NCBI RefSeq assembly: GCF_020382885.2
Contig: NC_058508.1
Location: 10,081,917-10,145,916, forward strand
Origin: Scatophagus argus
Taxonomy: Eukaryota > Chordata > Actinopteri > Scatophagidae
Direction: 5' to 3'
Length of the DNA stretch: 64,000 bases
The notes beneath the pieces were generated by a model. That model did not search any database and was not told the origin of the DNA. It saw nothing but the letters and a program-made list of their open reading frames with translations. Positions within the stretch are counted from its first letter, which is position 1, and every line of letters starts with the position of its first letter. The translations under genes and the position numbers were made by a program. Shown one piece after another: positions 10,081 to 20,988 of the stretch.

Positions 10081-10650
10081 CAGAGATCATGTGACTCAAC
10101 CACATACACAGAGGAGGTTTTAAGTTTAATTCAAATTAATACAATTTAAAAGTAAAACACAATAAGCATTACAACCTGTGGTGCACCATAAATAAAGATA
10201 CCTCAGTGTTTGTTGGTTTAATGTTGGTCATGAATACCTGCCAGGGAAAAATATTATACAGGTTGCAGCTTCATTTGTTTTTCTCATCAGCAGAAGCTGA
10301 TAAAAGCTTGCATCATTTCTCCTTCAGACTCAAACATTTAGATATTATAAATAATTTAGAAAAATGCTGATTTACTCTCACCATCACTGAATCTTTTCAG
10401 AACTCTTTTACATGAAAATGTGAAACAGTTTCATATTTTTTTCCTTCAAACCTAATTTTTACTTTTAGGCATTGTCAGGCTGAGACCGTTCTTGTTGGTT
10501 GTAGTAGATTTATTTTTTTCTAATCCTCCCGCTTGTCTTCTTACTTTGAGTCAGCGCTGCATGTAAAAACAAAAATCAGATATTTTCATTATCCTTTCAG
10601 CTGATAATTAATCAGTTCATCATTTCTTTCAGTCCTGTGAGGAGGAGTCA
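10081..10650. other. C1-D1 intergenic
   Basis: Matches 59036-59733 between C3 and D2. No gene seen. Confidence 0.55.
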
Positions 10651-10658
10651 ATGCAAAG
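10651..10658 (+). promoter_or_regulatory. D-family octamer variant (gene D1)
   Basis: ATGCAAAG, 91 bases before the D1 ATG, in a GAGGAGGAGTCA context like that of B genes. The same site is at 59734-59741 for D2. Confidence 0.7.
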
Positions 10659-10741
10659 CCTGATCTCGTCCATCTTTATTTATCTCACTGCAAGCTGAAG
10701 CAGAGAGACCAAACCAGCATCCAGACATCCAAAACATTTTC

Positions 10742-11186
10742 ATGATGACTTTAGCTACATGTATAATGTTTCTGATGCTGTCACTGATTTCTGGTGAATA
10801 CACACTTCTGGACTCTTTACTTTCTGTGTCAAAGTTTCTGTTCTACTCTGTTCTGATCAAACTGCCTTTCTTCCCAGGTGTGTGCAGTCAGACTCTGACT
10901 GAATCTGAACCAGCGGTGAAGCGACCTGGAGAATCTCACAAACTGACCTGTACATATGCAGGAATATCAGATGACAATGCTGTTATCAGCTGGATCAGAC
11001 AAGCTGAAGGAAAAGGGATGCAGTGGGTTGCCTACATTTCTGCTCCGAGTGGAAGCACTAAACGTTATTCCACATCAGTCCAAAATCGCTTCACCATCTC
11101 CAGAGACAACAACGTGGACCAGGTGTATCTGCAGATGAACAGCCTGACGACTGAAGACTCTGCTGTTTATTATTGTGCTCGAGAGC
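10742..11186 (+). CDS. IGHV: IGHV segment D1 (family D), intact frame
   Basis: Leader exon 10742-10793 ([17 protein letters not shown]), intron 10794-10877, V exon 10878-11186. Protein: [74 protein letters not shown], ending AVYYCARE. It is a relative of B in framework 1 but has its own leader, CDRs and 3' end. The leader intron has no in-frame stop. The RSS is the weakest point (see next entry). Confidence 0.88.
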
Positions 11187-11224
11187 CACAGTGACACAGG
11201 AGGCCACAGAGCTGTACACAAACT
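11187..11224 (+). other. RSS of D1, atypical spacer
   Basis: Heptamer CACAGTG (11187-11193). With a 23-bp spacer the nonamer would be CACAAACTA, a poor match. The best match is ACACAAACT at 11216-11224, implying a 22-bp spacer and 7 of 9 consensus bases. Confidence 0.6.
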
Positions 11225-11226
11225 AC

Positions 11227-11763
11227 TGCAGATGTCATGACAGTCACTGAAAGAAAGTGCTGCACACACAAGTTGTTATTGAAATAATCCCAAATAAAGA
11301 ATATTTGATGTGACCTCCCATGTTGAGTTTCTGTCACATTTTGTCCTCAGTTTACACGTCATCAGGTTGATTATCTCATTATGAGGCTGAGCAGCAGTTC
11401 AGCTGTAAGAACAATAACAAAACCCCTCATGATGGCCGCCAAAAGGACCGACTAAAACATTCATTGTTGCATCAATAATTCAGCAATAATTGTTTAGTTT
11501 ATTTAGACATATTTTGTTCAGGGTTCTTCAGCTTCCTTGACAAGGTGAAAAGGTCCTTGTATTTCTTCAAGATTGTACAAATACATGAAAAATATTTTTA
11601 ATTGAAAATACTTTTAGTGTTCTTGTCATTTTATAAGCAGTATAACATGACAAGTTGATCATATTTTAATCCAATGATGGTCTGAATAAATGATGTCAAC
11701 AGTGAAAATAAGAAAAAAAAAATCCTAATGAATGCATGAATTATTTTGTGACACAGTAACACC

Positions 11764-11805
<42 letters not shown>

Positions 11806-12091
11806 TTCATTCATAAAACATAACAATAATCATACATACTATTCCAAGACAGTAATACTCAAGTATATTGTTGTTTCATGACACACATTCAAGTATTGAA
11901 ATGTTCCACAGAAACATGAAGTAAAACAAGGATAATAACAACATCAGATCCTCTGAAAAGCAAAAATGCTGAAAAAAAAGATTTTTTTGGATGTTAAATT
12001 GACACTGTTTAGTTTGGATCAGTGAGGATCAAGAACCACAAAGTAAAATGACCAGTCTGACCTGATTTATGCATTTTATGAGGAGGAGTCA
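11227..12091. other. D1-B3 intergenic with AAT microsatellite
   Basis: No gene seen. (TAA)n at about 11764-11804. The right half (about 11740-12060) matches 28270-28545 after C2. Confidence 0.6.
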
Positions 12092-12171
12092 ATGCAAAAC
12101 TCACATGTCTTCCACCTCTACTTATGTGACTGCAGAGAGGAGGACAGAGAACAGTGGACACACAGTTTAAC

Positions 12172-12607
12172 ATGATGGACTATAGGACAGGACTGCTGCT
12201 TTTAACTGTCTGCTGGGCAGGTGAACATGTTTACTACATCTAATTTGTTGTTTAATTCATGAATTACATCCAGTCATTAATGAACTTTCATTTTTTCCTT
12301 TGTAAGGTAGTTGATGGTCAGACTCTGACAGAATCTGAACCAGTGGTTAAAAGGTCTGGAGAATCTCACAGATTGACCTGTACAGCCTCTGGATTCACAC
12401 TCAGCAGCTACTGGATGGCCTGGGTCAGACAGGCTCCTGGAAAAGGACTGGAGTGGGTTGCTGCTATTTACAGTAGCTACATCTACTACTCTCAGTCAGT
12501 CCAAGGCCGGTTTACCATCTCCAGAGACGACAGCAGACAGCAGGTGTATCTGCAGATGAACAGTCTGAAGACTGAAGATTCTGCTGTTTATTATTGTGCT
12601 CGAGACT
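12172..12607 (+). CDS. IGHV: IGHV segment B3 (family B), shifted splice acceptor
   Basis: Leader exon 12172-12220, intron 12221-12310, V exon 12311-12607. The usual acceptor (GTCAG/GTGTTGATGG) reads GTAAGGTAGTTGATGG here: one base is inserted and the old CAG has become AAG. Splicing at the old AG would shift the frame into TGA. Splicing three bases into the old exon at the new TAG gives GCA-GTT-GAT-GGT, i.e. WAVDGQTLT, in frame with loss of one Gly. The rest is intact: [20 protein letters not shown], short CDR2 (AIYSSYIYY), AVYYCARD. Confidence 0.85.
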
Positions 12608-12646
12608 CACAGTGACTGGAGTTGGCGGAACAGCTGTACAAAATCC
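12608..12646 (+). other. 23-RSS of B3
   Basis: CACAGTG (12608-12614), 23-bp spacer, ACAAAATCC (12638-12646). Confidence 0.93.
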
Positions 12647-13848
12647 TGCAGTACTCAAGTTTTAAAACTCAGCCCAACCATTCTTATAGTCTTTATGTCA
12701 TGTATTATCTTCAACAGTTTTAAAATTCTTTTTTAATGTTGTTTCACTTATTTTATATTAGACTTTTTTAAATTATGCATCATCCTGAAAATTGTTCCAA
12801 TGAAAAAAGTGTACTAAATATTAAATACAATAAAGATCAAATATTTAAATGGAACAGTATGTAACATTAATTTATAAAAACGTAAATGTGATCTCTAAAA
12901 CCATAACAATGCTGAGTGTGCTGAGTGGCACAAACTGTTGTAACACTGAGTTCATGTCACATGATTCATGTCCTCAGGTTACGATATTTAAAATGGTCCA
13001 ACACACAGACACTTGATGATGATTACTTGATTATGTTTACTGATCACCTGATTTCTACTTATGGTGACTTTAACATTACAAATCATGAGAAATGTTAATA
13101 ATTCCACATAAATAAACAGGAAATATAGTTCTACACATCTCTGTGAGCAGGAAACATCTGGGCCTTCATGTGTTGCAGTTTCATTTTTTAAGTTACAGTT
13201 AAATTTGGAAATAATAATGCAAACATAACTAATGAAGTGCAAAAGAAAAAAAAACAAACAAACTATAATCTCTTTGACACAAAAACACAGAGATAAAGGT
13301 AACATGTATTGATGAACTAAAATATTTTGAAATGATTTTGCATTTTGTCAAACAGGTTTCAGTTCCTGAGCAGCTGTTTCTCTTTAAAGGCTTCAAGTTT
13401 CAGACAGCTGCAGACACTGAAAACATTAAAATCAGAATCAGACTGAAGTTTCATACTATTTACATGATCCTGGCTGCTGTCACAGTATTTCTGTTTGCAG
13501 CAAATACAGAAAGCAAATAAACAAATGAATTAAATGCAGTGAATTCAAAAAGCTGTGCTCGTATATTTGAAGTAAAATTTTACAAACTGTCTCAGCTAAT
13601 ATTTAAGTAGTTAAGTTAAGTATATTATAACACATCACTTTTACATACCAGAACTTAATCTTCTGTCAAGACTCCAAGTTTTCTTTATAACTAGACTCAG
13701 CAAACTCACATTCATTTGGAAGAGAGGCTCTGGAGAGCAGGTGTTCACATTTAGCTGTTGTGTTAACACCTGAATCCTACAATCTGCAGACAAAGCACTG
13801 GAATAAACAGGGTTTATTATCAGTGATGAAAGTTTAACTGGACATGTC
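12647..13848. other. B3 3' flank
   Basis: Same flank as after B1, B4 and B5. No gene seen before the F relic. Confidence 0.55.
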
Positions 13849-13950
13849 AACAGTGTGCAAGGCCAAGCAGAAATCACTGGAGATAACAGCAACAGCATGG
13901 TGTGTCTGAGACTGTCCAGCTTCCAGCCTGCCGTGCATTTCTGCTCAGAG
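13849..13950 (+). pseudogene. Family-F V relic (framework 3)
   Basis: Reads NSVQGQAEITGDNSNSMV then CLRLSS...AVHFCSE. This parallels F1 framework 3 (SSVQGRVEISRDDSNSMV, YLRLSN, AVYFCARE), with a short internal loss before the final Cys. No leader, framework 1 or usable RSS is recognisable around it. It is the only other trace of family F in the window. Confidence 0.65.
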
Positions 13951-14642
13951 CAACAGGGGGCAGTAGAAGACCTAAAATTCGACAGCAGTCAGCAGATCAG
14001 AATCACACACAAATGCAAACACACAATGACCTCAGCAGATGATGAGTCTCAGTTTTATTGTGACTCTTGATATCTAAATGTGTTTGTCTTTCTCTCTGTT
14101 AGAGGGTTTGAAAAGAATAAAACCTGACTTTTGCTGCGATTGAAAGAACAATCACTCTTCCCCACTTCTCACGACAATTCATGGTTCCATAGAAAACAAC
14201 AAAAGTCAGTGCGTTTCTATGAAAGTTTGACAGATTAAAATAAAGATCTTGTCAGGCGACCATGGGCCAAACAGATTATCAGTGTTTTGCACGAATTGCC
14301 AATGTGCAAATAATATTTTCCACTTCAACAACTACTTTTGGTATCCGTGAACTATTAAAGGTCAGCACTCAGCTTGAATTGCTGAGGTAAAGACCAAATG
14401 TTTAACAACTGCTTAAAGACAATCACAAAATCAACCTGCTATCACTTTAACAGAATAGTTAGACATTTTGTAAGATATGATGTTGTTGAATCAGATGAAA
14501 AGATCAATGTCATTTTCAAATGAATAAAAATGTAATTTTCTTTTCTTTAACAATAATTAATGGTGACAACATAAATCCAAGTCTTGACTACTTGTGACAT
14601 CACTGCTGATCCTTCTTTCATAGCCTGTCAGTGTCCTTCTCT
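13951..14642. other. Intergenic before A3
   Basis: No gene seen; largely unlike the other intergenic blocks. Confidence 0.4.
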
Positions 14643-14677
14643 ATGCAAAGTGAACTTCCTCACAGTCTGCTATAAAG
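14643..14677 (+). promoter_or_regulatory. A3 promoter
   Basis: Octamer variant ATGCAAAG (14643-14650) and TATAAAG (14671-14677). Sequence around them is unlike the common A promoter, so A3 has a separate promoter history. Confidence 0.65.
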
Positions 14678-14731
14678 ACTTGATATCAGCAGAAGAAGAG
14701 AAGCTCCCATCAGATCACCTTCAATACCAAC

Positions 14732-15175
14732 ATGTTCTCTGTAGCTCTGCTGCTGCTGCTGGCTGCTGGATCCTGTGAGTCTCACTGAGGCAGAGACACT
14801 GACAGTCTGATCACAACACACTGACTGTTCACTGTTATTAAACTGATTTAATAATTTATACGTTTTCCTCCACAGGTGTGAAGTGTGAACAGTTGACACA
14901 GCCAGCCTCTGTGACTGTGCAGCCAGGTCAACGTCTGACCATCACCTGTCAGGTCTCTTATTCTGTTAGCAATCAGCACACGCACTGGATCAGACAGCCT
15001 GCAGGGAAAGGACTGGAGTGGATTGGAGCTGCACGTGTTGGATACACAACAATTTACAAAGACTCACTGAAGAGCAGGTTCAGCATCAGCTTACACTCCT
15101 CCAGCAACACAGTGACTCTGAGTGGACAGAATGTGCAGCCTGAAGACTCTGCTGTGTATTTCTGTGCCAGAGAGT
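14732..15175 (+). CDS. IGHV: IGHV segment A3 (family A, divergent leader), intact
   Basis: Leader exon 14732-14774 (MFSVALLLLLAAGS, with an extra Ser codon as in family C), intron 14775-14875, V exon 14876-15175. Protein: [71 protein letters not shown]. It differs from the common A genes in leader, intron, promoter, framework 3 and 3' flank, while framework 1-2 is nearly identical, which suggests a subfamily or past exchange. All landmarks are intact. Confidence 0.92.
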
Positions 15176-15214
15176 CACAGTGAGAGACAACAAGAGGAGA
15201 CTCATGCAAAAACT
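15176..15214 (+). other. 23-RSS of A3
   Basis: CACAGTG (15176-15182), 23-bp spacer, GCAAAAACT (15206-15214). Confidence 0.9.
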
Positions 15215-15429
15215 AGTTCCTCTATTTACACCACTGGGAACATTCAGTTGTGTCAGTGTCACTTTATTTAGTAATTTGTTTATTTATTTATTGTTATTAT
15301 CTTTTTTAACTGTCAGTAAAGAACATTATGAGTTATAATATTTCATCTTATCTGACTAAATGACATTATTTTCTATTAGGATGGTGTTCAGATGGTGTGA
15401 GCTCTCTCTCTTTCTCCCTCACTCCTAAG

Positions 15430-16085
15430 CTCCACTGTAAGCAATCATCATTTTTTTTGATCAGGAGCTGTCCTTTAACTCACACCTAACACACAGTTCA
15501 ATGACAGCATTCTTTCCACCGTACTGCAAAAAGTAGTCCATGCATTTATTACTTACAGGATGGATTATTGTAACCCCCAAAATTCTCGAAAGACTCTCCA
15601 GCTAATCCAGCATGCTGCTGCATGATTACTCACCAGCATTAGAGATCATATTTCTCCTGTTCTGGCTTCTCTACATTAGCTGCCTGTAAAATCCAGCATG
15701 GAGTTTAAAATTCTTCTCCTCACATATAAAGCTCTGAACGGCCAGACAGCATCATACCTTAAAGAGTTGACAGTGCCCTACTATCCCACCTGAGGTTTAC
15801 ATTCCCAAGATGCAGGATTACTTGTAGTTCCTAGAGTCTTCAAAAGTAGATTGGAAACATTTAGTTATCAAGCTCCTCTACTGTGGCGCCACCTTCCAGT
15901 TTTGATCCGGGAGGCGGACACCCTCTCTACATTTAAGAGGAGACTGAAAGCCAAATTTAATTAAAGCAAAATTTAATGAAAGAGTTTGATCTGGACCTGC
16001 TCTAACTGGAAAGTGTCATGAGCTAACTTTTACTGAGAATCAAAGCTATATAAAGCTATATAAATGAACTGAATTGAATTGATAT
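15430..16085 (+). mobile_element. LINE 3' fragment upstream of B4
   Basis: Decayed C-terminal LINE coding sequence: HAFITYRMDYCN-like start, then VLASLH.LPVKSSMEFKILLLTYKALNGQTASYLKEL-like text (seen in part as TYKALNGQTASYLKEL) and AGLLVVPRVFKSRLETFSYQAPLLW in part. It ends in a GAACTGAATTGAATTGA tail typical of L2-like fish LINEs. A near copy lies at 53030-53695 upstream of B14. Confidence 0.7.
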
Positions 16086-16212
16086 TATGAAAACGGTCTG
16101 ACTTATGAGCACCACACAGTGAGGAGGAGTCAATGCAAAACTCACATGTCTTCCACCTCTACTTATGTGACTGCAGAGAGGAGGACAGAGAACAGTGGAC
16201 ACACAGTTTAAC

Positions 16213-16648
16213 ATGATGGACTATAGGACAGGACTGCTGCTTTTAACTGTCTGCTGGGCAGGTACAATTTTTCACTTATGTCATTTTGTTTTATCAGTTT
16301 ATGTCAACTTGGATCACATGACAATCTGATTTCTCTTGACAGGTGTTGATGGTCAGACTCTGACAGAATCTGAACCAGTAGTTAAAAGGCCTGGAGAATC
16401 TCACAGATTGACCTGTACAGCCTCTGGATTCACATTCAGCAGCTTCAGCATGAACTGGGTCAGACAGGCTCCTGGAAAAGGACTGGAATGGATTGCTTAT
16501 ATCAGATATGACAGTGGCTACATCTACTACTCTCAGTCAGTCCAAGGCCGCTTTACCATCTCCAAAGACAACAGCAGACAGCAGGTGTATCTGCAGATGA
16601 ACAGTCTGAAGACTGAAGATTCTGCTGTTTATTATTGTGCTCGAGACT
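16213..16648 (+). CDS. IGHV: IGHV segment B4 (family B), intact
   Basis: Leader exon 16213-16261 with a GTACAA donor instead of GTGAAG or GTGAAC, intron 16262-16342, V exon 16343-16648. Protein: [77 protein letters not shown]. The donor keeps GT and should work. B4-A4 and B5-A5 form a tandem duplication of about 3.1 kb. Confidence 0.92.
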
Positions 16649-16687
16649 CACAGTGACTGCAGTTGGTGGAGCAGATGCACAAAATCC
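16649..16687 (+). other. 23-RSS of B4
   Basis: CACAGTG (16649-16655), 23-bp spacer, ACAAAATCC (16679-16687). Confidence 0.93.
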
Positions 16688-17796
16688 TTCAGGACTCCTC
16701 TGTAAAGCTCACTGAGCCAAACCATTTTTATAGTTTTTATGTCATATATTATATTCTACAGTTTTAAAATTCTTTTTTAAATGCTGTTTCACACATTTTA
16801 TATTGGATTTTGTTTTAAAATAATGCCTTATTAAATGTCCTGAAAATTGTTCCAATGAAGAAGTGTTACTAAATATTAAATACAATAAAGATAAAATATT
16901 TGAATCCATCATTACATAACGTTACATTATAAAAGAAAGAAATGTGATCAGTAAAACCATAATAGACATAATCATGAGACTAATATAAATTTAAAAAAAT
17001 AAATTAAAAACTTGACAAAGTCTCCTGACTGAATGTTGAGCAATGTAGCAGTTATGTAGCAGTTACAAAAAACAAAAATAAAGACAAATGACAGAAAAGC
17101 CTAAGTGGTACAAACACAACAGACTACTGACTGAAACACATCAGTTTGAAAGTTGTGCTGAGTGGCACAAACTCCTGTAACACTGAGTTCATTTCACATG
17201 ATTCATGTCCTCAGGTTATGATATTTAAAATGGTCCAACACACAGACACTTGATGATGATTACTTGATTATGTTTACTGAACACCTGATTACTACTTATG
17301 GTGACTTTAAAGTAACAAATCATGAGAAATGTTAATTGTTTCACACAATTAAACAGGAAATATAGTTCTTCACGTCTCCATGAGCAGGAAAAATATTGTA
17401 TTTCTGTTTGCAGCAGTAAGTGAATGAACAAATAAATTAAATGCAGTGAATCCAATGAGCTGTGCTTATATGATTGAGGTAAATCATGAATGTGATGTAA
17501 GAGATGCTGACAGTAAATAAATTCTCTGAGGAAAACAGCTCACATCATGTTTAAAGAGTCTTTTAATCATTTGACATTTAACATGTTAAGCACACTGTAA
17601 ACATGGCTTTTAATGAAGGTGTTTCAGTTATTTTGTTAGAATGACATTAAAATGTTCCAGCTGAGTGTGTAATGAAGTTAAAATATCACATGTAAATCAG
17701 AGGTGATTTCCAGGCATGTTCTCACTCTGCAGATATAATAACAGTCAACAGACTCTTCTATTGGCTCCAGTCACACCAACATTGATGTTTGATTGT
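16688..17796. other. B4-A4 intergenic
   Basis: No gene seen; near-identical to 19820-20894 (B5-A5). The last 150 bases are the A promoter module. Confidence 0.6.
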
Positions 17797-17890
17797 ATGC
17801 AAACTCAGTGAGCTTCCTTGTTCCTCAGCTATAAAAACTTCACATCAGGCTGTCAGTGGAGTTCACAGCACGTCAGTTTCAACATCAACC

Positions 17891-18305
17891 ATGTTTTCTG
17901 TAGCTCTGCTGCTGCTGTTGGCAGCTGGATGTGAGTCTCTGTGGATTTGTCAAAGTCAGCAGTTCTTCTTTTGCAGTATAACTTGATCATTTGTTCCAAA
18001 ACATTTTCTCTTTTCAACAGGTGTGAAGTGTGAACAGTTGACACAGCCAGCCTCTGTGACTGTGCAGCCAGGTCAACGTCTGACCATCACCTGTCAGGTC
18101 TCTTACTCTCTCAGCAGCTACTACACAGCTTGGATCAGACAGCCTGCAGGGAAAGGACTGGAGTGGATGAGCAGGGATACAGACATCTAAGATTCTCTAA
18201 AAGACAAGTTCAGCGTTAACTTTGACTCTTCCAGCAACACAGTGACTCTAAATGGACAGAATGTGCAGCCTGAAGACTCTGCTGTGTATTTCTGTGCCAG
18301 AGACT
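17891..18305 (+). pseudogene. IGHV: IGHV pseudogene A4 (family A, stop in CDR2)
   Basis: Leader exon 17891-17930, intron 17931-18020, V exon 18021-18305, promoter and splice sites intact. The frame reads GLEWMSRDTDI and then TAA (18188-18190) where A6 and A12 have AAA (Lys). Downstream the frame is clean to AVYFCARD. CDR2 is of the short A6/A12 type. Because the stop is well inside the V region, joining cannot remove it. The decay looks recent: a single stop in an otherwise intact gene. Confidence 0.9.
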
Positions 18306-18344
18306 CACAGTAACACAAACCATCAGTGGAGCTGAACAAAAACC
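18306..18344 (+). other. 23-RSS of pseudogene A4
   Basis: CACAGTA (18306-18312), 23-bp spacer, ACAAAAACC (18336-18344); still able to recombine. Confidence 0.9.
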
Positions 18345-18678
18345 CCTCAGTGCCTGAACACTTGGAACATGAAGCCACCAGAGGAGGAGCCCTCAGACCA
18401 CTAATGATGTCAACACCAGCTCACTGTTACAGAGACAGATAAAGCAGGGGGAAAGTACAAAGGAATATAATTATTATAATATACAGTATAAATAATATTA
18501 AATATACAGGAGAGGCATTTTCCTTCCTCTTCCATCTGACTCACATAATTATAAGTTCACTAAATCAGTTCTCCTGAGGATCTCTTCATGGTCAATTTGA
18601 CCAGCTTGAATAAAATTAAATAACTGAATGACTGCTGAATAAAGATCAAAAGAGCCTTATCATCTTTAGCCTCATAAG

Positions 18679-18709
<31 letters not shown>

Positions 18710-19262
18710 TCAGTGAGAGATGAATATGAGTCAAAATAAAACACGTCACCTCATTTTTGTCAATTCATGTCATTTCATGATTCTGTTACATTTCTGTTTA
18801 ATTTTGATGTTTTCTGCAATCTGACTGCAGAGAAGATTTGAAAAAACTTGTAACTTCTGTTTTATCCAAGGTCACAGTTTATATTCGTGACTTGACAGTT
18901 TATTTATATCAACTGATAAACATGGGTATTCATGCCATCCACTTTGTTAAAAGTTGTTCCTGATTCCGTTTCTAATGTTTATTTGACTAATATTGGCAGC
19001 AGTTTTCTTAATCTTAATTCATTCAAGGGTTTTCTTTCCCATGATGTCCTGAAAATGTTCTGACTTATGAGCACTTTTGACCAAAGCTGGCAATGTAAGA
19101 TGCTGGACAAAATTTCTTGTGGTGTGAATTGTCTTTCTTTTTTTATTTGTCAAAACTCATCACGTGTTTTCACCTGATGCAGTCTGTGATGAATAGTGAG
19201 GGGATACGAAACAGTCACTGTGATCCAAGTCAAATCCAGTTCCACACAGTGAGGAGGAGTCA
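18345..19262. other. A4-B5 intergenic with GT microsatellite
   Basis: A 3' flank, (GT)n at about 18679-18706, then the sequence leading to the B5 promoter. No gene seen. Confidence 0.6.
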
Positions 19263-19342
19263 ATGCAAAACTCAGATGTCTTCCACCTCTACTTATGTGA
19301 CTGCAGAGAGGAGGACAGAGAACAGTGGACACACAGTTTAAC

Positions 19343-19780
19343 ATGATGGACTATAGGACAGGACTGCTGCTTTTAACTGTCTGCTGGGCAGGTGAACGTA
19401 TTCACTGATCATAAGTTGCTGTTGCAATTTCAGTCATGATAACAGTTCAAATGATATCTTTTTTCCATTGACAGGAGTTGATGGTCAGACTCTGACAGAA
19501 TCTGAACCAGTGGTTAAAAGGCCTGGAGAATCTCACAGATTGACCTGTACAGCCTCTGGATTCACATTCAGCAGCTACCATATGGCCTGGGTCAGACAGG
19601 CTCCTGGAAAAGGACTGGAGTGGGTTGCCTGGATTAGCAATGGTGGTAGCAGCACATACTACTCTCAGTCAGTCCAAGGCCAGTTCACCATCTCCAGAGA
19701 CAACAGCAGACAGCAGGTGTATCTGCAGATGAACAGTCTGAAGACTGAAGATTCTGCTGTTTATTATTGTGCTCGACACT
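19343..19780 (+). CDS. IGHV: IGHV segment B5 (family B), intact
   Basis: Leader exon 19343-19391, intron 19392-19474, V exon 19475-19780 (acceptor ACAG/GAGTTGATGG). Protein: [46 protein letters not shown] (Gln for the usual Arg), ending [11 protein letters not shown]2 is SNGGSST, clearly different from the YDSSY type. Frame and sites intact. Confidence 0.92.
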
Positions 19781-19819
19781 CACAGTGACTGGAGTTGGTT
19801 AAACAGCTGCACAAAATCC
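19781..19819 (+). other. 23-RSS of B5
   Basis: CACAGTG (19781-19787), 23-bp spacer, ACAAAATCC (19811-19819). Confidence 0.93.
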
Positions 19820-20894
19820 TTCAGGACTCATCTGTATAGGTGACTGAGCCAAACCATTTTAAAAATCTTTATACTATATTTTACATTCTATGGTTCCATG
19901 TTTATTTTTTATGTTGTTTCATTTATTTTGCACGGTATTTTTTAAATATAAAATAATCCGACATAGTCCTTAAAATTGTTATAGTTAAAAATGTTCCTCA
20001 ACATTAAATAACATTAATTTATAAAAACAGAAAAGGGATCACTGAAACCATTATAGACAACATCATAAGACTAATATATTAAAAAAATAAGAAATTAAAA
20101 TCTTGACAAAGTCTTCTGACTGAATGTTGAGCAATGTAGCAGTTACACTTAAGAAAAACAAAAATAAAGACAAATGACAGAAAAACCTAAATGACACAAA
20201 CACAACAGACTACTGACTGAAACACATCAGTTTGAAAGTTGTGCTGAGTGTGCTGAGTGGCACAAACTGCAGTAACACTGAGTTCATTTCACATGATTCA
20301 TGTCCTCAGGTTACGATATTTAAAATGGTCCAACACACAGACACTTGATGATGATTACTTGATTATGTTTACTGAACACTTGATTACTACTTATGGTGAC
20401 TTTAAAGTAACAAATCATGAGAAATGTTAATTGTTTCATGCAATTAAACAGGAAATATAGTTCTTCACGTCTCCATGAGCAGGAAAAATATTGTATTTCT
20501 GTTTGCAGCAATAAGTGAATGAACAAATAAATTAAATGCAGTGAATCCAATGAGCTGTGCTGATATATTTGAGGTAAATCATGAATGTGATGTAAGAGAT
20601 GCTGACAGTAAATAAATTCTCTGAGGAAAGCAGCTCACATCATGTTTAATGAGTGTTTTAATCATTTGACATTTAACATGTTAAGCACACTGTAAACATT
20701 GCTTTTAATGAATGTGTTTCAGTTACTTTGTTATAATGACATTATTAAAATGCTCCAAGTGAGCATGTGATGAAGTTAAAATATCACATGTAAATCAGAG
20801 GTGATTTCCAGGCATGTTTTCACTCTGCAGATATAATAACAGTCAGCAGACTCTTCTATTGGCTCCAGTCACACCAACATTGATGTTTGATTGT
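19820..20894. other. B5-A5 intergenic
   Basis: Tandem copy of the B4-A4 intergenic; ends in the A promoter module. No gene seen. Confidence 0.6.
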
Positions 20895-20988
20895 ATGCAA
20901 ACTCAGTGAGCTTCCTTGTTCCTCAGCTATAAAAACTTCACATCAGGCTGTCAGTGGAGTTCACAGCACGTCAGTTTCAACATAAACC

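Noticed and set aside
18185-18190. Possibility that the A4 stop could be bypassed by trimming, as in C2.
   Set aside because: It lies in CDR2, over 110 bases from the RSS, beyond any joining loss compatible with a V domain.
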